From positions 1-6,791 of the forward strand of contig JAGOEH010000167.1 in the NCBI GenBank assembly GCA_017997825.1: 6,791 bases of DNA. The letters are read 5' to 3'. Position numbers and translations under genes: made by a program. Source of the stretch: Candidatus Delongbacteria bacterium (lineage in GTDB: Bacteria; JAGOEH01). Below, in pieces: positions 1 through 6,488 of this stretch. Positions within the stretch are counted from its first letter, which is position 1. Each line of letters begins with the position of its first letter. The notes beneath the pieces were generated by a model that saw nothing but the letters and a program-made list of their open reading frames with translations, was not told the DNA's origin and made no database searches.

Positions 1-378
1 AAACCGGTTTATGTCCTGAATAAAATCGATCAAAAACGGACCAGTGAACCAACGGATTTTGATCCCCTGATCGAGGTATCCGCCGCTACCGGCCGAAATC
101 TCATCCAACTTAAACAACGGCTACTGGATGAAACTGTTCCGGCCGCAACCTCCCGACAAGCGGATACCATCTATATCGAATCCCGTCAATTGAGCTTACT
201 ACAAGAGATCCGGTGCGATTTGAAAGAACTGCGGGAATCCATCAACCTGGGAAATTTTCCTGAGATCCATTCATTCCTACTCCGCCAAATTCTCAACCGT
301 TTGGACCGCTTTACCGGCGCCACTCCGGATAGTGAAATCATCAACCAGATTTTTGAGCGCTTCTGTATTGGGAAGTAA
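1..378 (+). CDS. mnmE: tRNA uridine-5-carboxymethylaminomethyl modification GTPase MnmE, C-terminal part (5' end outside window)
   Basis: MnmE (TrmE) works with MnmG to modify the wobble uridine (cmnm5/nm5 type) of certain tRNAs in the cytoplasm. Frame 1 is open from the first base to TAA at 376-378, giving the last 125 residues. Visible are the end of the inserted G domain, with the G4 motif NKID (fragment residues 7-10) and a G5-like SAATG (27-31), then the returning C-terminal helical domain, ending in IFERFCIGK. The terminal C-I-G-K with its conserved Cys is the diagnostic MnmE ending. The upstream part, including the folate-binding N-terminal domain and the G1-G3 motifs, is outside the window, so the gene is partial only because of the window edge. 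The next gene has its own promoter about 80 nt downstream, and no convincing terminator separates them, so read-through is possible. Confidence 0.95.
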   Translation, partial: KPVYVLNKIDQKRTSEPTDFDPLIEVSAATGRNLIQLKQRLLDETVPAATSRQADTIYIESRQLSLLQEIRCDLKELRESINLGNFPEIHSFLLRQILNRLDRFTGATPDSEIINQIFERFCIGK

Positions 379-455
379 GCCTGGCCTATGCCATATATCA
401 CCCTGGGATGATGGTAATTCAAAATCATTCGAATTTTACCGGATAAAGTTTTTAA

Positions 456-484
456 TTGACAATCCGTTGGATTTTCATTATACT
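456..484 (+). promoter_or_regulatory. Sigma70-type promoter for the clpP-like/glgB operon
   Basis: The -35 box is a perfect TTGACA (456-461) and the -10 box is TATACT (479-484), one base from TATAAT, with an optimal 17-nt spacer. The stretch 421-455 just upstream is AT-rich and could act as an UP element. Transcription would start near 490-492, leaving a leader of about 92 nt before the proposed start codon at 583. It lies between the mnmE stop and the four-gene plus-strand cluster and is the only strong promoter-like site I noticed there. No operator-like inverted repeat overlaps it clearly. The assignment is from consensus match only. Confidence 0.8.
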
Positions 485-489
485 GTTTT

Positions 490-582
490 AGCAGGATTCC
501 TATCTATTCATGGCTAATTAAAGGTTTAACACTATCAAGCAACGATGTGGGGATGTAATGAACAGCTTATAAGGAGATCATC
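490..582 (+). promoter_or_regulatory. 5' leader with three minimal ORFs and a strong Shine-Dalgarno
   Basis: The predicted untranslated leader holds three start-stop ORFs: ATG GCT AAT TAA (510-521), ATG TAA (553-558) and ATG AAC AGC TTA TAA (558-572). The third is preceded by GGGGA (549-553), a weak ribosome site, and its stop overlaps the strong Shine-Dalgarno TAAGGAG (570-576) of the clpP-like gene. A short inverted repeat TTAAA-GG-TTTAA lies at 518-529, and CTTATAAG at 566-573 is a palindrome that includes part of the Shine-Dalgarno. Seen directly: the ORFs, the ribosome site and the repeats. Inferred: that any of them affects translation. Ribosomes ending at 572 could reinitiate at 583, which might help a non-AUG start. 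I recognise no riboswitch. Confidence 0.4.
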
Positions 583-1155
583 ATAAGCAATCCGGAAAAA
601 GAACGTGACGATAATCTGGTCGTTTTCAACCGCATGCTGAAAACGCGTTCCATCATTATATCGGGTGAAATCAATCAGGCTCTGGTGGAACGGGTAGCTC
701 AGCAGTTATTCATTTTACAGGATGATTCGGACGATCCGATCAAAGTCTTCATCAATTCACAGGGGGGACATGTCGAATCCGGGGATACGATCTATGATCT
801 GCTCCATTATGTAAAGCCGCCGATCATTATGATCGGAACGGGGTGGGTCGCCAGCGCAGCAATCACCATCTATCTAGGCGCGGCCAAATCCAACCGTTAT
901 TCCCTGCCCAATACCCGCTATCTGATCCATCAGCCCTCGGGCGGTGTAATGGGATCCGCCTCGGATATCAAGATCGAAGCCGAGGAGATCCTGAAGATCC
1001 GGAAACGTGTCAATGAACTGATCAGCCGCGAAACCGGACAATCGCTTAAACGAGTCGAATCCGATACCGAGCGGAACTACTGGATGAGCGCCAAAGAAGC
1101 CAAAGAATATGGAATTGTGACCCATATCATTCAAAACCAGAAGGAAATCAAATAA
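583..1155 (+). CDS. ClpP-family serine protease subunit with Ser-His-Asn triad (probable AUA start)
   Basis: ClpP subunits form barrel-shaped cytoplasmic peptidases fed by AAA+ unfoldases such as ClpX, ClpA or ClpC. From ATA 583 the product is 190 aa, the normal ClpP length. Motifs are INSQGG (usually INSPGG), the nucleophile Ser91 in GWVASAA, His116 in LIHQPSGG, and Asn165 in DTERNYWMSAKEA. Ser-His and His-third-residue spacings (25 and 49) equal those of E. coli S97, H122 and D171, so Asp is replaced by Asn. The residue after Ser is Ala rather than the usual Met. Start choice: the frame is open upstream of ATG 634, and residues 11-24 (NLVVFNRMLKTRSI) align with the conserved ClpP N-terminal segment FDIYSRLLKERVIF. 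ATG 634 has no ribosome site, whereas TAAGGAG lies 6 nt before ATA 583. If ATG 634 were used, the axial-loop region would be lost. It is probably a second, ClpP1-like paralog. An in-frame ATC start (580) or a sequencing error at 585 is possible. Confidence 0.88.
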   Translation: MSNPEKERDDNLVVFNRMLKTRSIIISGEINQALVERVAQQLFILQDDSDDPIKVFINSQGGHVESGDTIYDLLHYVKPPIIMIGTGWVASAAITIYLGAAKSNRYSLPNTRYLIHQPSGGVMGSASDIKIEAEEILKIRKRVNELISRETGQSLKRVESDTERNYWMSAKEAKEYGIVTHIIQNQKEIK

Positions 1156-1157
1156 CC

Positions 1158-3362
1158 ATGGTCTCGAAGGAAACAGAAACTCAGGAATTAAAGAAAATAT
1201 CATCGGTATCCCACCATGATCCTTTTATCATCCTGGGGCAGCACCATCTGGATCCGATCAAACGGCACGGTATTATAATTCGTACCTATCAGCCCTACGC
1301 TGAAGCGGTACACCTGGTCGAAACAACCACCGGGAAAATCTATCCTATGAATCCCACTGATATTCAGGGATTCTTTAAAGCCGAATTTCCGCGGCGACGG
1401 AATTTTTTCGCGTATACTTATCAGATTGATTATCCTGGCGGATACCGGGATATGATCGAGGATCCCTATCGGTTTCTACCGGTGATCAGCGAGTATGATC
1501 TCTATCTGTTCAATGAGGGAAACCACCATTATGCCTATAATTTTTTGGGCTCCCATTCCATGACGGTGGATGGTATCGGGGGAGTCCTGTTTGCCGTATG
1601 GGCGCCTTCAGCCCGTTCGATAAGTGTAGTCGGTGATTTCAATCGATGGGATGGCAGGCTCCATCCCATGCGGATTCGGGGATCCAGCGGAATCTGGGAA
1701 TTGTTCATTCCCAACCTGGGGGAAGGGTGTTTATACAAGTATGAAATCCACCCCCAGCAAGGAGATCCGTTTTTAAAATCCGATCCCTACGGATACTATC
1801 AGGAGATGCGGCCTAAAACCGCATCAATTGTTTATGAACACCGCTATCATTGGCAGGATGCAGACTATATTGCCCATCGCGATCAATCCAAAAGCCTGAA
1901 TCAACCGGTTACGATTTACGAGGTTCACCCGGGTTCCTGGCGCCGTGTACCGGACGAAAACAACCGCCCACTCAGCTATCGCGAACTGGCCGACCAAATC
2001 ATCCCCTATATGCAGGATATGGGATACACTCATCTGGAACTGATGCCGATTCTGGAACACCCCCTGGATGATTCCTGGGGATACCAGGTCACCGGGTATT
2101 ATGCGGCCACCTCTCGCTTCGGGCCGCCGGATGACCTGAAATATCTGATCGATCAGTGCCATCAGCATCAGATCGGCGTTATTCTGGACTGGGTACCCGG
2201 ACACTTTCCCCGGGACGCTATGGGATTAGCCCGTTTTGACGGCACCCACCTGTATGAACATCAGGATCCCCGTGAAGGTGAACACCCGGATTGGGGGACT
2301 CTGATATTCAATTACGGCCGCAATGAAGTCCGGAGTTTTCTATTGAGCAATGCCGTATTTTGGATGAAGGAGTTCCATTTCGACGGATTGCGGATGGATG
2401 CCGTCGCATCCATGCTCTACCGGGATTACGGCAAAAAAGCCGGCGAGTGGATCCCCAATCAATTCGGCGGTAAAGAAAATCTGGAAGCCATCAGCCTAAT
2501 CCGGAAAATCAATGAAGTGATTTACAGCTATTTCCCCAATGCCATGATGATCGCCGAAGAATCGACTGCCTTTTCCGGAGTCAGCCGACCCGTATACCTG
2601 GGAGGACTCGGATTCGGCTACAAATGGAATATGGGCTGGATGCATGACACCCTCCTCTATTTTTCCAAAGACCCCATTCACCGTCAATACCACCATAATC
2701 ATATCACCTTTTCTCTGCTTTACGCCTTCAGCGAAAATTATATACTGGTGCTCTCCCATGATGAGGTGGTCCATGGAAAAAAATCGTTGCTGGATAAAAT
2801 GCCGGGGGACATGTGGCAGAAATTTGCTAATCTGCGTCTCTACCTGAGCTTTATGATGACCCATCCCGGAAAAAAGCTGCTTTTTATGGGCGGAGAATTA
2901 GGACAGTGGAAAGAATGGGATTTTAAAACCAGCCTGGATTGGCATCTCCTGGAATTCACTCCTCACCGGAAATTCAAGAAATTCGTTCAGGATCTCAACC
3001 ATCTCTATCTCCAGTCCCCGGCCTTATGGGAAGACGACAACCAGCCGGAGAGTTTTGAATGGATCGATTTCCGGGATACTCGGAACTCGGTTTTATCTTA
3101 TATCCGCCGGGGAAAAGAACCCGGAACCATCATGATCACGGTTTTGAATATGACTCCGGTTCCCCGTGAAGACTATCGCATCGGAGTGCCGGTTTACGCC
3201 TACTATCAGGAATGCCTGAATTCCGATTCAGGGATCTACTGGGGCAGCAACCTTGGCAATAACGGCGGAATCCAGGCCGACGGCATCGCCTGGCAAGGAC
3301 AACCCTTCTCGCTACTCCTGACCTTGCCCCCACTCAGCGCCCTGATTCTGAAACCAATCTAA
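1158..3362 (+). CDS. glgB: 1,4-alpha-glucan branching enzyme GlgB (GH13, EC 2.4.1.18)
   Basis: GlgB cuts an alpha-1,4-glucan chain and transfers the piece to a 6-OH, making the alpha-1,6 branches of glycogen in the cytoplasm. The product is 734 aa, the usual length for the long form with both N-terminal modules. In order: N1 module (about 20-115), CBM48 (about 125-215, with VWAPSA and VVGDFNRWDG), the GH13 barrel (about 250-620) and a C-terminal beta domain (about 635-734). All catalytic motifs are intact: DWVPGHF (Asp344), GLRMDAVASMLYRDYG (nucleophile Asp414), IAEEST (acid/base Glu467) and LSHDEVVHGK (Asp535). Spacings from Asp414 (53 and 121) equal those of E. coli D405, E458 and D526. The ATG is 2 nt after the clpP-like stop; AAGGA (1141-1145) lies inside that gene with a long 12-nt spacer, so translational coupling is likely. 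No other glycogen gene is visible nearby. Confidence 0.97.
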   Translation: MVSKETETQELKKISSVSHHDPFIILGQHHLDPIKRHGIIIRTYQPYAEAVHLVETTTGKIYPMNPTDIQGFFKAEFPRRRNFFAYTYQIDYPGGYRDMIEDPYRFLPVISEYDLYLFNEGNHHYAYNFLGSHSMTVDGIGGVLFAVWAPSARSISVVGDFNRWDGRLHPMRIRGSSGIWELFIPNLGEGCLYKYEIHPQQGDPFLKSDPYGYYQEMRPKTASIVYEHRYHWQDADYIAHRDQSKSLNQPVTIYEVHPGSWRRVPDENNRPLSYRELADQIIPYMQDMGYTHLELMPILEHPLDDSWGYQVTGYYAATSRFGPPDDLKYLIDQCHQHQIGVILDWVPGHFPRDAMGLARFDGTHLYEHQDPREGEHPDWGTLIFNYGRNEVRSFLLSNAVFWMKEFHFDGLRMDAVASMLYRDYGKKAGEWIPNQFGGKENLEAISLIRKINEVIYSYFPNAMMIAEESTAFSGVSRPVYLGGLGFGYKWNMGWMHDTLLYFSKDPIHRQYHHNHITFSLLYAFSENYILVLSHDEVVHGKKSLLDKMPGDMWQKFANLRLYLSFMMTHPGKKLLFMGGELGQWKEWDFKTSLDWHLLEFTPHRKFKKFVQDLNHLYLQSPALWEDDNQPESFEWIDFRDTRNSVLSYIRRGKEPGTIMITVLNMTPVPREDYRIGVPVYAYYQECLNSDSGIYWGSNLGNNGGIQADGIAWQGQPFSLLLTLPPLSALILKPI

Positions 3363-3366
3363 AGCA

Positions 3367-5241
3367 ATGAAACCTTTTCTGATCGTCTCCAGCCTTTGGA
3401 TAATCTGTTTCCACCTCATATCGGCCGCATTTCCGGGCTACCGGTTGATTCCTCCCGATCCTCATCCCGGCGACACGCTGGTGATCCGTTTTTCTCCTCA
3501 GGCCTCCGATCCCAAACTGAAATATCTTCATTTTGCCTTTAACCTCCCCTTCCGCTATAATTCCGACAACCTGAAGATCAATCGAATGATCCGGGCCAAG
3601 TGGAAAAAGGAAATTCAGGTCATCATTCCGCAGAACGCCGCTCTGCTTTATTTTTATCTGGAAGACCGAAAGGGAAATACGATCAAAGAGGATCAAATCG
3701 GGAGCTTTATTCCCATTACTAGCCCTCAGGGCAGTCCGATAAGGAATGCCGGATTCTATCAAGCCCTGATAATGAGGGATAGTGATCCCGATCATAAGGG
3801 AATCTTGCCGCTCCTGCAAAGCGAGATCCGCTATCATTCCGATAATTTCCCCGCTTACTATTTTCTATGGAAGCATCAGGCTTACCTGACCCATCCGGAT
3901 TCTCTACCGCTCGTCAAACAGCAGTTGCAGGAGCTGGAAAACCAATTCGGAACGATGCCGGAGTATTGGGAAATCCGAGGCCGAATCGGCGAAATCAGCC
4001 GCGATTACGATGAAGCCCTGGCCGCCTATAAAACGTACGTGACCCTATCTGATTCCATCGATCAGAAATACCTGATTCTATCCAGAATCCTTTTTCTGGA
4101 TGATCACTGGGCCGAATATGACACTCTGATTCAGAATCTATTCAGTCAGCCGGCAGGTCCCGGACGTCTCCAGCTTTTTTTGAGTCTGCTGCAGAATTAT
4201 CAGAACGGCTATCCGGATCGAATCGATGCATTACTGCAGCAAGCGCTGCAATCCGATGATTACTCGATTCGGGAATCGGCGGCCTATTACCGCCTGCTCA
4301 CCCTTTTCGGCCAGGCCCAGACCGATTCGAAGGAGATCCCCAGCTTATTCGCCACCATTAATTACCCCCACTATCTGACAACCCAGCAGTTGAATCGTCT
4401 GGCCAGCCTGTTGGCCTTCTATCCCGATTATCAAAAAGAGTATCTCCAGGCCAGTGAATTCTCCTACCGTCAGCACCTCCAAATTGCCGGTCAAGTCCTG
4501 GTTTCAGACACCCTTCCCTCCAGCCAGTGGAATTTTATACGGATTTCAATCCTGGAAAACTACGCCTGGGCTTTATATCTGAACGGCCAAATCACCCAAT
4601 CGATGGAAATCTGCCGCCAGTTGTGCCGACTCTCCCTGCTGCCGGACGATATTCTCTTCTACCGGATCGGTGTAATCTGCTACGCTAACGACCAATTGGA
4701 TCAAGCCATGGAATACCTGGGAAAATCCTATCTGCTGAACCTTCAGAACGATGTGCTGACCATGTTTGCTCAAATCTATCGGGAACTGAACGGAGAGTAT
4801 TCGATTTTTACCTCCTATCTGGAAAATCTGAAATCACAAACCTACCCGCATGTTCCATTTCGTGAATGGATTACGGAATGCCCTATCAATCAGAATTCAA
4901 AAAGCATCCTGATGGTATTTTCTCCTCTTTCCGCATTCAATCTGGACGATTTTGAATCGCTGGCCCGCCTAAATAAATCCTCATCCACCCTCAACCTAAT
5001 CAGTGTAATCCGCTCCTCCTACCCGCTGTCCGGACAGATTCAATCCACCTTTTCACATTACGGGATTCCAGTCTGCTCGCTCACTCCGTCAGCCCAATCG
5101 ATGCTAAGTTCAATCTCAGAAAACTCTTATCTGCTTCTATTCGATCATAACGATCGATTAATCAACCGAATATCTTTTTACCGACCGGATTGGCAAGAGG
5201 TACTGCAAGCCTTCCTCCATTCCGAAAATCTGGGAGACTAA
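3367..5241 (+). CDS. Exported TPR-like repeat protein with possible degenerate thioredoxin-like C-terminal domain
   Basis: I do not recognise a named family. The 624-aa product begins with a signal peptide: Met-Lys, a hydrophobic core at about residues 4-19, and a likely signal peptidase I site near ISA-AF (20/21). Cys14 is not in a lipobox, so export to the periplasm or outer face is inferred. Residues about 25-118 look beta-rich, starting PPDPHPGDTLVIRF, like an Ig or FN3-type module. Residues about 125-490 are helical; TPR-like units are clearest at 199-232 (W200, G207, Y214, A217, Y221) and about 395-460. Residues about 510-615 alternate beta and alpha (SILMVFSP, LNLISVI, SYLLLFDHNDRLI) and could be a thioredoxin or TlpA-like fold without CxxC. 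The start is 4 nt after the glgB stop with only a weak ribosome site, which suggests coupling; the signal peptide supports this ATG. Its role is unknown; TPR proteins often scaffold protein complexes. Confidence 0.85.
   Translation: MKPFLIVSSLWIICFHLISAAFPGYRLIPPDPHPGDTLVIRFSPQASDPKLKYLHFAFNLPFRYNSDNLKINRMIRAKWKKEIQVIIPQNAALLYFYLEDRKGNTIKEDQIGSFIPITSPQGSPIRNAGFYQALIMRDSDPDHKGILPLLQSEIRYHSDNFPAYYFLWKHQAYLTHPDSLPLVKQQLQELENQFGTMPEYWEIRGRIGEISRDYDEALAAYKTYVTLSDSIDQKYLILSRILFLDDHWAEYDTLIQNLFSQPAGPGRLQLFLSLLQNYQNGYPDRIDALLQQALQSDDYSIRESAAYYRLLTLFGQAQTDSKEIPSLFATINYPHYLTTQQLNRLASLLAFYPDYQKEYLQASEFSYRQHLQIAGQVLVSDTLPSSQWNFIRISILENYAWALYLNGQITQSMEICRQLCRLSLLPDDILFYRIGVICYANDQLDQAMEYLGKSYLLNLQNDVLTMFAQIYRELNGEYSIFTSYLENLKSQTYPHVPFREWITECPINQNSKSILMVFSPLSAFNLDDFESLARLNKSSSTLNLISVIRSSYPLSGQIQSTFSHYGIPVCSLTPSAQSMLSSISENSYLLLFDHNDRLINRISFYRPDWQEVLQAFLHSENLGD
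5231..5238 (+). promoter_or_regulatory. Ribosome binding site deciding the DUF484-like start
   Basis: GGGAG (5232-5236) lies 7 nt before ATG 5244, inside the last codons of the preceding gene. This favours ATG 5244 over the in-frame upstream TTG at 5190, which would overlap the previous gene by about 50 nt and has no comparable site. Confidence 0.7.
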
Positions 5242-5243
5242 TC

Positions 5244-6296
5244 ATGCCGGTTTTTGAAATTGAAAGCAGCGATCATCCCAAACAACGGGAAATCGAGATC
5301 ATTGATTACCTGAATAAGCACCCGGAATTTCTGGTGGAAAATGCCGATCGGATTCATCTCCTGAATGATTTTAAATACAATATTTTCCATCTGGCCCGGA
5401 AATACCGGGAAGAAAACCAGCATCTGCATCGGATGATGGAAGGATTCCTTCAGGTCGCTGAAAAGAATTTCCAGCTTTTGATAACCCTTTCGGAGATGAA
5501 TCGTATCATCCGTCATTCAACCCGGATTGAGCACGTCATCCCGTATGTGATCGATTTTTTCAAGGATAAATTCGGGATTGACGCTATCAGTCTATGCTGG
5601 GATGAGCAATCTCTTCCGCTCGATAGCCGGCGTGGGATCATGAAAAGTCTGCGTTCCGCCCGCGAAAACCATTTCATGTTTGTCAATCCGGAACGATTCA
5701 AAGTCCATCGCGGCCTGCTTCATAAACCGATCGTCAAACAACGCCGATGCGCCTTTTTAACCCATTTTTTTCCCCCCGCCGCCTTACTATCCATTCATTC
5801 CGCCGTAGTCATTCCGCTCCGATTCCAGAACCGGATCATGGGCTGTCTCAGCTTGGGATGCCGGGATCGCCACCGCTTTCATCCCGGTCAAAGCTATGAC
5901 TTCATCATGGGAACCGCCGACAATATCGCTGCCGGTCTCAATCTGATGGTGTTACGGCAATTTATCCATCAGCATCCGGAGCAGATTCTACCGGCTCAAT
6001 TCCGTCACCTGATTTCCCTGATCCGCCAGAATACCCTACCCGGAGAAACGCTTCAGCTATTCGAGATTATGCTCCCATCCGGTCAGCCATTCCCGGATAT
6101 TCGAACCTTACAACATCACTTCCACCGGGACGATATCTTTTATTCCCTTCCCCCTGATCGGCTGATCTATATCCCCAATCACCACTGCCCTGATCCGCTC
6201 AACATCAAACAAAAACTGGCACATTATCTGAAAGACCTCCAGCCCGCCATCCAATTTTACCGAAATGATGAATTTTTGAATAACGCTCCGGCCTGA
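5244..6296 (+). CDS. DUF484/GAF-type sensor-like protein with extra C-terminal GGDEF-like fold
   Basis: The predicted product is 350 aa, with no signal peptide or membrane segment, so it is probably cytoplasmic. Residues 17-36 carry the IIDYLNKHPEFL pattern typical of DUF484 proteins (a short helix in which a chain end is 'xxP(D/E)FL'). A polar, helical, probably coiled-coil stretch follows at about 45-92. Residues about 93-236 look like a GAF domain: FGIDAISLCW near its start, then SAVVIPLRFQNRIMGCLSLG and a closing helix with DNIAAGLNLMV. Known DUF484 proteins mostly end there. This one has about 110 further residues; 268-337 show a beta-alpha-beta-beta-alpha-beta pattern (LQLFEIML, then HRDDIFYSLPPDRLIYIPN) resembling a GGDEF or cyclase palm without the GGDEF signature, so probably non-catalytic. 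The ligand and role are unknown. ATG 5244 is 2 nt after the previous stop, which makes it the last gene of the operon. Confidence 0.75.
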   Translation: MPVFEIESSDHPKQREIEIIDYLNKHPEFLVENADRIHLLNDFKYNIFHLARKYREENQHLHRMMEGFLQVAEKNFQLLITLSEMNRIIRHSTRIEHVIPYVIDFFKDKFGIDAISLCWDEQSLPLDSRRGIMKSLRSARENHFMFVNPERFKVHRGLLHKPIVKQRRCAFLTHFFPPAALLSIHSAVVIPLRFQNRIMGCLSLGCRDRHRFHPGQSYDFIMGTADNIAAGLNLMVLRQFIHQHPEQILPAQFRHLISLIRQNTLPGETLQLFEIMLPSGQPFPDIRTLQHHFHRDDIFYSLPPDRLIYIPNHHCPDPLNIKQKLAHYLKDLQPAIQFYRNDEFLNNAPA

Positions 6297-6488
6297 TCCT
6301 TTCTCTCCATCCCTGATCATCCATCCTCCCCCAGTTGCCGTTACGAACCGAACATAGCCTTTCAGAAAACGATATGCTTTTAATTTGGAAGGCAGACCAT
6401 GAATTCAAACAGGAAAATAATCCCCTGTTATCGGATTATTCATAATCATAGATGAATGGAGGGAGAAACTGAGAGAATATAAACCGGA
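6297..6488. other. Convergent intergenic region
   Basis: This is the space between the end of the plus-strand operon and the end of the minus-strand gene. I see no convincing gene in it. It begins with a pyrimidine-rich stretch containing repeated CATCC words (6307-6328) and holds the inverted repeats near 6416-6447. TTTCTCTCCAT (6300-6310) can pair with ATGGAGGGAGAAA (6456-6468) with a 2-nt bulge, which would fold most of the region. No canonical GC-rich hairpin plus T-run terminator for the plus-strand operon is present. Confidence 0.5.
6416..6440 (-). terminator. Possible weak intrinsic terminator of the minus-strand gene (AT-rich inverted repeat)
   Basis: AATAATCC (6416-6423) and GGATTATT (6433-6440) form a perfect 8-bp stem with a 9-nt loop. 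Read on the minus strand, the 3' arm runs into a short T-rich stretch (GGATTATTTTCC), about 50 nt beyond the stop of the minus-strand gene. On the plus strand no T-run follows. The stem is AT-rich and the tail short, so efficiency is doubtful. An overlapping repeat, GATTAT-TC-ATAATC (6434-6447), could compete. A protein-binding site is an alternative reading. Confidence 0.3.

Noticed and set aside
413-453. Possible mnmE terminator hairpin (GGTAATTC with GAATTTTACC) followed by TTTTT
   Set aside because: The stem is AT-rich with a 2-nt bulge and a 10-nt loop, and the T-run starts 8 nt after it, so it does not fit an intrinsic terminator well.
634-1155. ClpP-like gene beginning at ATG 634
   Set aside because: No ribosome site precedes it, and the open upstream codons match the conserved ClpP N-terminus, so the start at 583 is preferred.
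1824-2864. Minus-strand open frames inside glgB
   Set aside because: They are antisense to conserved GH13 catalytic sequence and show no family features.
3367-3429. Lipoprotein signal in the TPR-like protein (Cys14)
   Set aside because: The residues before the Cys are Trp-Ile-Ile, not a lipobox, and the Cys is in the hydrophobic core; a signal peptidase I site fits better.
3334-3837. 167-residue minus-strand open frame opposite the glgB end and the next gene
   Set aside because: It lies across two well-supported plus-strand genes, has no recognisable motifs and no ribosome site evidence; it is a shadow frame.
5190-5243. Upstream in-frame TTG start for the DUF484-like gene
   Set aside because: It would overlap the previous gene by about 50 nt and has no good ribosome site, whereas ATG 5244 has GGGAG at 7 nt.
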